Of a stretch of DNA of 64,000 nt, positions 62,740 through 64,000 are shown piece after piece (positions within the stretch are counted from its first letter, which is position 1; every line of letters starts with the position of its first letter). A program made the translations under genes and the position numbers. Origin of the DNA: Membranipora membranacea (Eukaryota > Bryozoa > Gymnolaemata > Cheilostomatida > Membraniporidae); contig OU612068.1 in the NCBI GenBank assembly GCA_914767715.1, positions 17,052,001-17,116,000 on the forward strand, given 5' to 3'. The notes below the pieces were generated by a model. The model was not told the origin of the DNA and did not search any database. It worked only from the letters and a program-made list of their open reading frames with translations.

Positions 62740-64000
62740 TCTATCATGGCTACAGCTACAGTGTATATCCCGCCACAGTCACACTTCCACTTGTTTTGAG
62801 GTCAAAAGCAACACTCTACGTCAGTTAAGTAGTTTAGTCTTTGAAAAGGCGAAAGAGGCGCCAGTACCTGACAGTTAGCAGCATAAGTGCTAGATAATAA
62901 GGAGGGTGGATATTTTTCTGCAACAAACTTGATATCTCTGTTATGTGATGGAGGGATCACTAAAGTTAGGGATCTCGTTGACTTGTCCGGAACAAAGTCT
63001 AACCTGCACTACAAACACTTGACACCAGTAGCCTATGTCAGAAAATCACACAATAAAGTTATGCGACTACATTGTACTTATCATATACATGTAGTATGGC
63101 AAGTAGTAGCCTAGTTTGAGTAGAGATGAGCAAAGAAAGAAAGGAGACTCAGTCAACACAAGTCAGTGTGTGTGTGTCACACTTACATAACAATTGAATT
63201 GAATTGGAGAAGACTACACAACACAATTGCTGTCTTGTCAAAGTTACTTTGTAGGTACTGAATATTTATTTACATGACTTGCTCATCATGTTGAAGTGTG
63301 AGCCGTGTTTGATTTAGTAACACAATAGATAATAGATAAGATAAAAGATGATGAATTGGCTTTGCTTAGGAATGTGAGCAAAAACTGAAACTTCTCGACC
63401 CTAACCGAAAAACAAATGACTAACTACCACCATCAATAAGTTGTGAAAATTCAAATAGAGAGTATAAAACAACCTTTGAAATTTTACCTTTCATATAAAT
63501 ATATGTTGATTCAAATTAAAGTGGGATGTAACATCTATGGGTTGCAGCAGAGGATTTCCTTAGCTGGTGGCTTCTGTTCTGGTAAGTTTTTCTCACCCTC
63601 AAAATGAGACCGAAAACCGGTTTGAGAAGTGTCGCAAAAAATAACAATAAACAGAGCTGTTTTGCGTTAGAGATAATAACTAGGGCAGGACAACTCTAAC
63701 AAAATAACAACATTGCCCAATCAGCAAACAGATTCAGTGAATCTGACCAATCACTTTGATTTAGCAAGAACAGGAAATTATTTTCTACTTATCTACCTCC
63801 TGATGGTAAAGATTAAACTTTCCCTGGAAGGCAAAAGTCTTTTCACTTGTACCAAGGAAGACCAGAAGACCCTGTTACTCCCTGCTTGAACATGTATGTA
63901 TTGACTCTGGGCAGAGCCAAAACATTGGCTATCTTCTTTGTTTATTTCTCCTGATTTAATGGTCAGGTGCATGAAAAGTTTTAACATTTATGAGTCTTTA
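62740..64000. other. Right end of window, no clear gene
   Basis: It contains the AATAAA at 63052-63057 (possible end of the 62.5 kb gene) and then AT-rich sequence without motifs, on either strand, that I can assign. Confidence 0.5.

Noticed and set aside
1-64000. CRISPR arrays, bacterial operons, phage or plasmid modules
   Set aside because: The window has spliced animal genes throughout; the tandem repeats present lack the spacer pattern of CRISPR arrays.

Overview
The window is nuclear DNA from an animal: AT-rich, with genes split by many GT–AG introns of a few hundred to about 3,000 bases and wide non-coding gaps. A TGF-beta ligand of the strict TGFB1/2/3 type points to a deuterostome, and the compact genes and invertebrate-like protein divergence suggest an invertebrate one, such as a hemichordate, echinoderm or cephalochordate. 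I cannot fix the species; a hemichordate is my guess.

Layout, left to right: (1) 278-20467 (+), the last 22 coding exons of ATP-citrate lyase (ACLY), whose 5' part lies before the window. (2) 21502-23579 (-), a two-exon TGF-beta ligand, tail-to-tail with ACLY. (3) 23.7-34.1 kb, a gene-poor gap with two tandem arrays and small foldback elements. (4) 34897-36979 (-), a three-exon myostatin/GDF11 homologue in the same orientation as the TGF-beta gene. (5) 38530-50408 (-), nine exons of the bHLH-zip repressor MNT. (6) 51021-53000 (+), four exons of the PCNA-clamp factor PCLAF/PAF15, head-to-head with MNT. (7) 54932-60804 (-), ten exons of casein kinase 1 gamma, tail-to-tail with PCLAF. (8) 62.5 kb (+), a possible terminal exon of an unidentified gene.

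For the five complete genes and the ACLY portion, all exon junctions were checked by hand and keep reading frame: lengths are 934 (partial), 353, 477, 704, 171 and 397 residues. Themes: a linked pair of secreted growth factors (TGFB and myostatin types); a divergent promoter shared by two proliferation-linked genes (MNT of the MYC/MAX network, PCLAF of replication) carrying canonical E-boxes; and PCLAF-CSNK1G adjacency that, from memory, also exists in human 15q22.31.

The non-coding DNA is rich in inverted-repeat elements: a 570-base hairpin in an ACLY intron, a 117-base near-perfect foldback with an 8-base target duplication, and three relatives of a third foldback family. There are also two tRNA-derived SINE-like copies and a three-copy tandem repeat whose units begin with what looks like the 5' end of U2 snRNA. 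I saw no wholly new gene system; the most unusual items are the U2-headed array, the linked TGFB/myostatin pair and the open reading frame continuing past the CK1-gamma stop codon.
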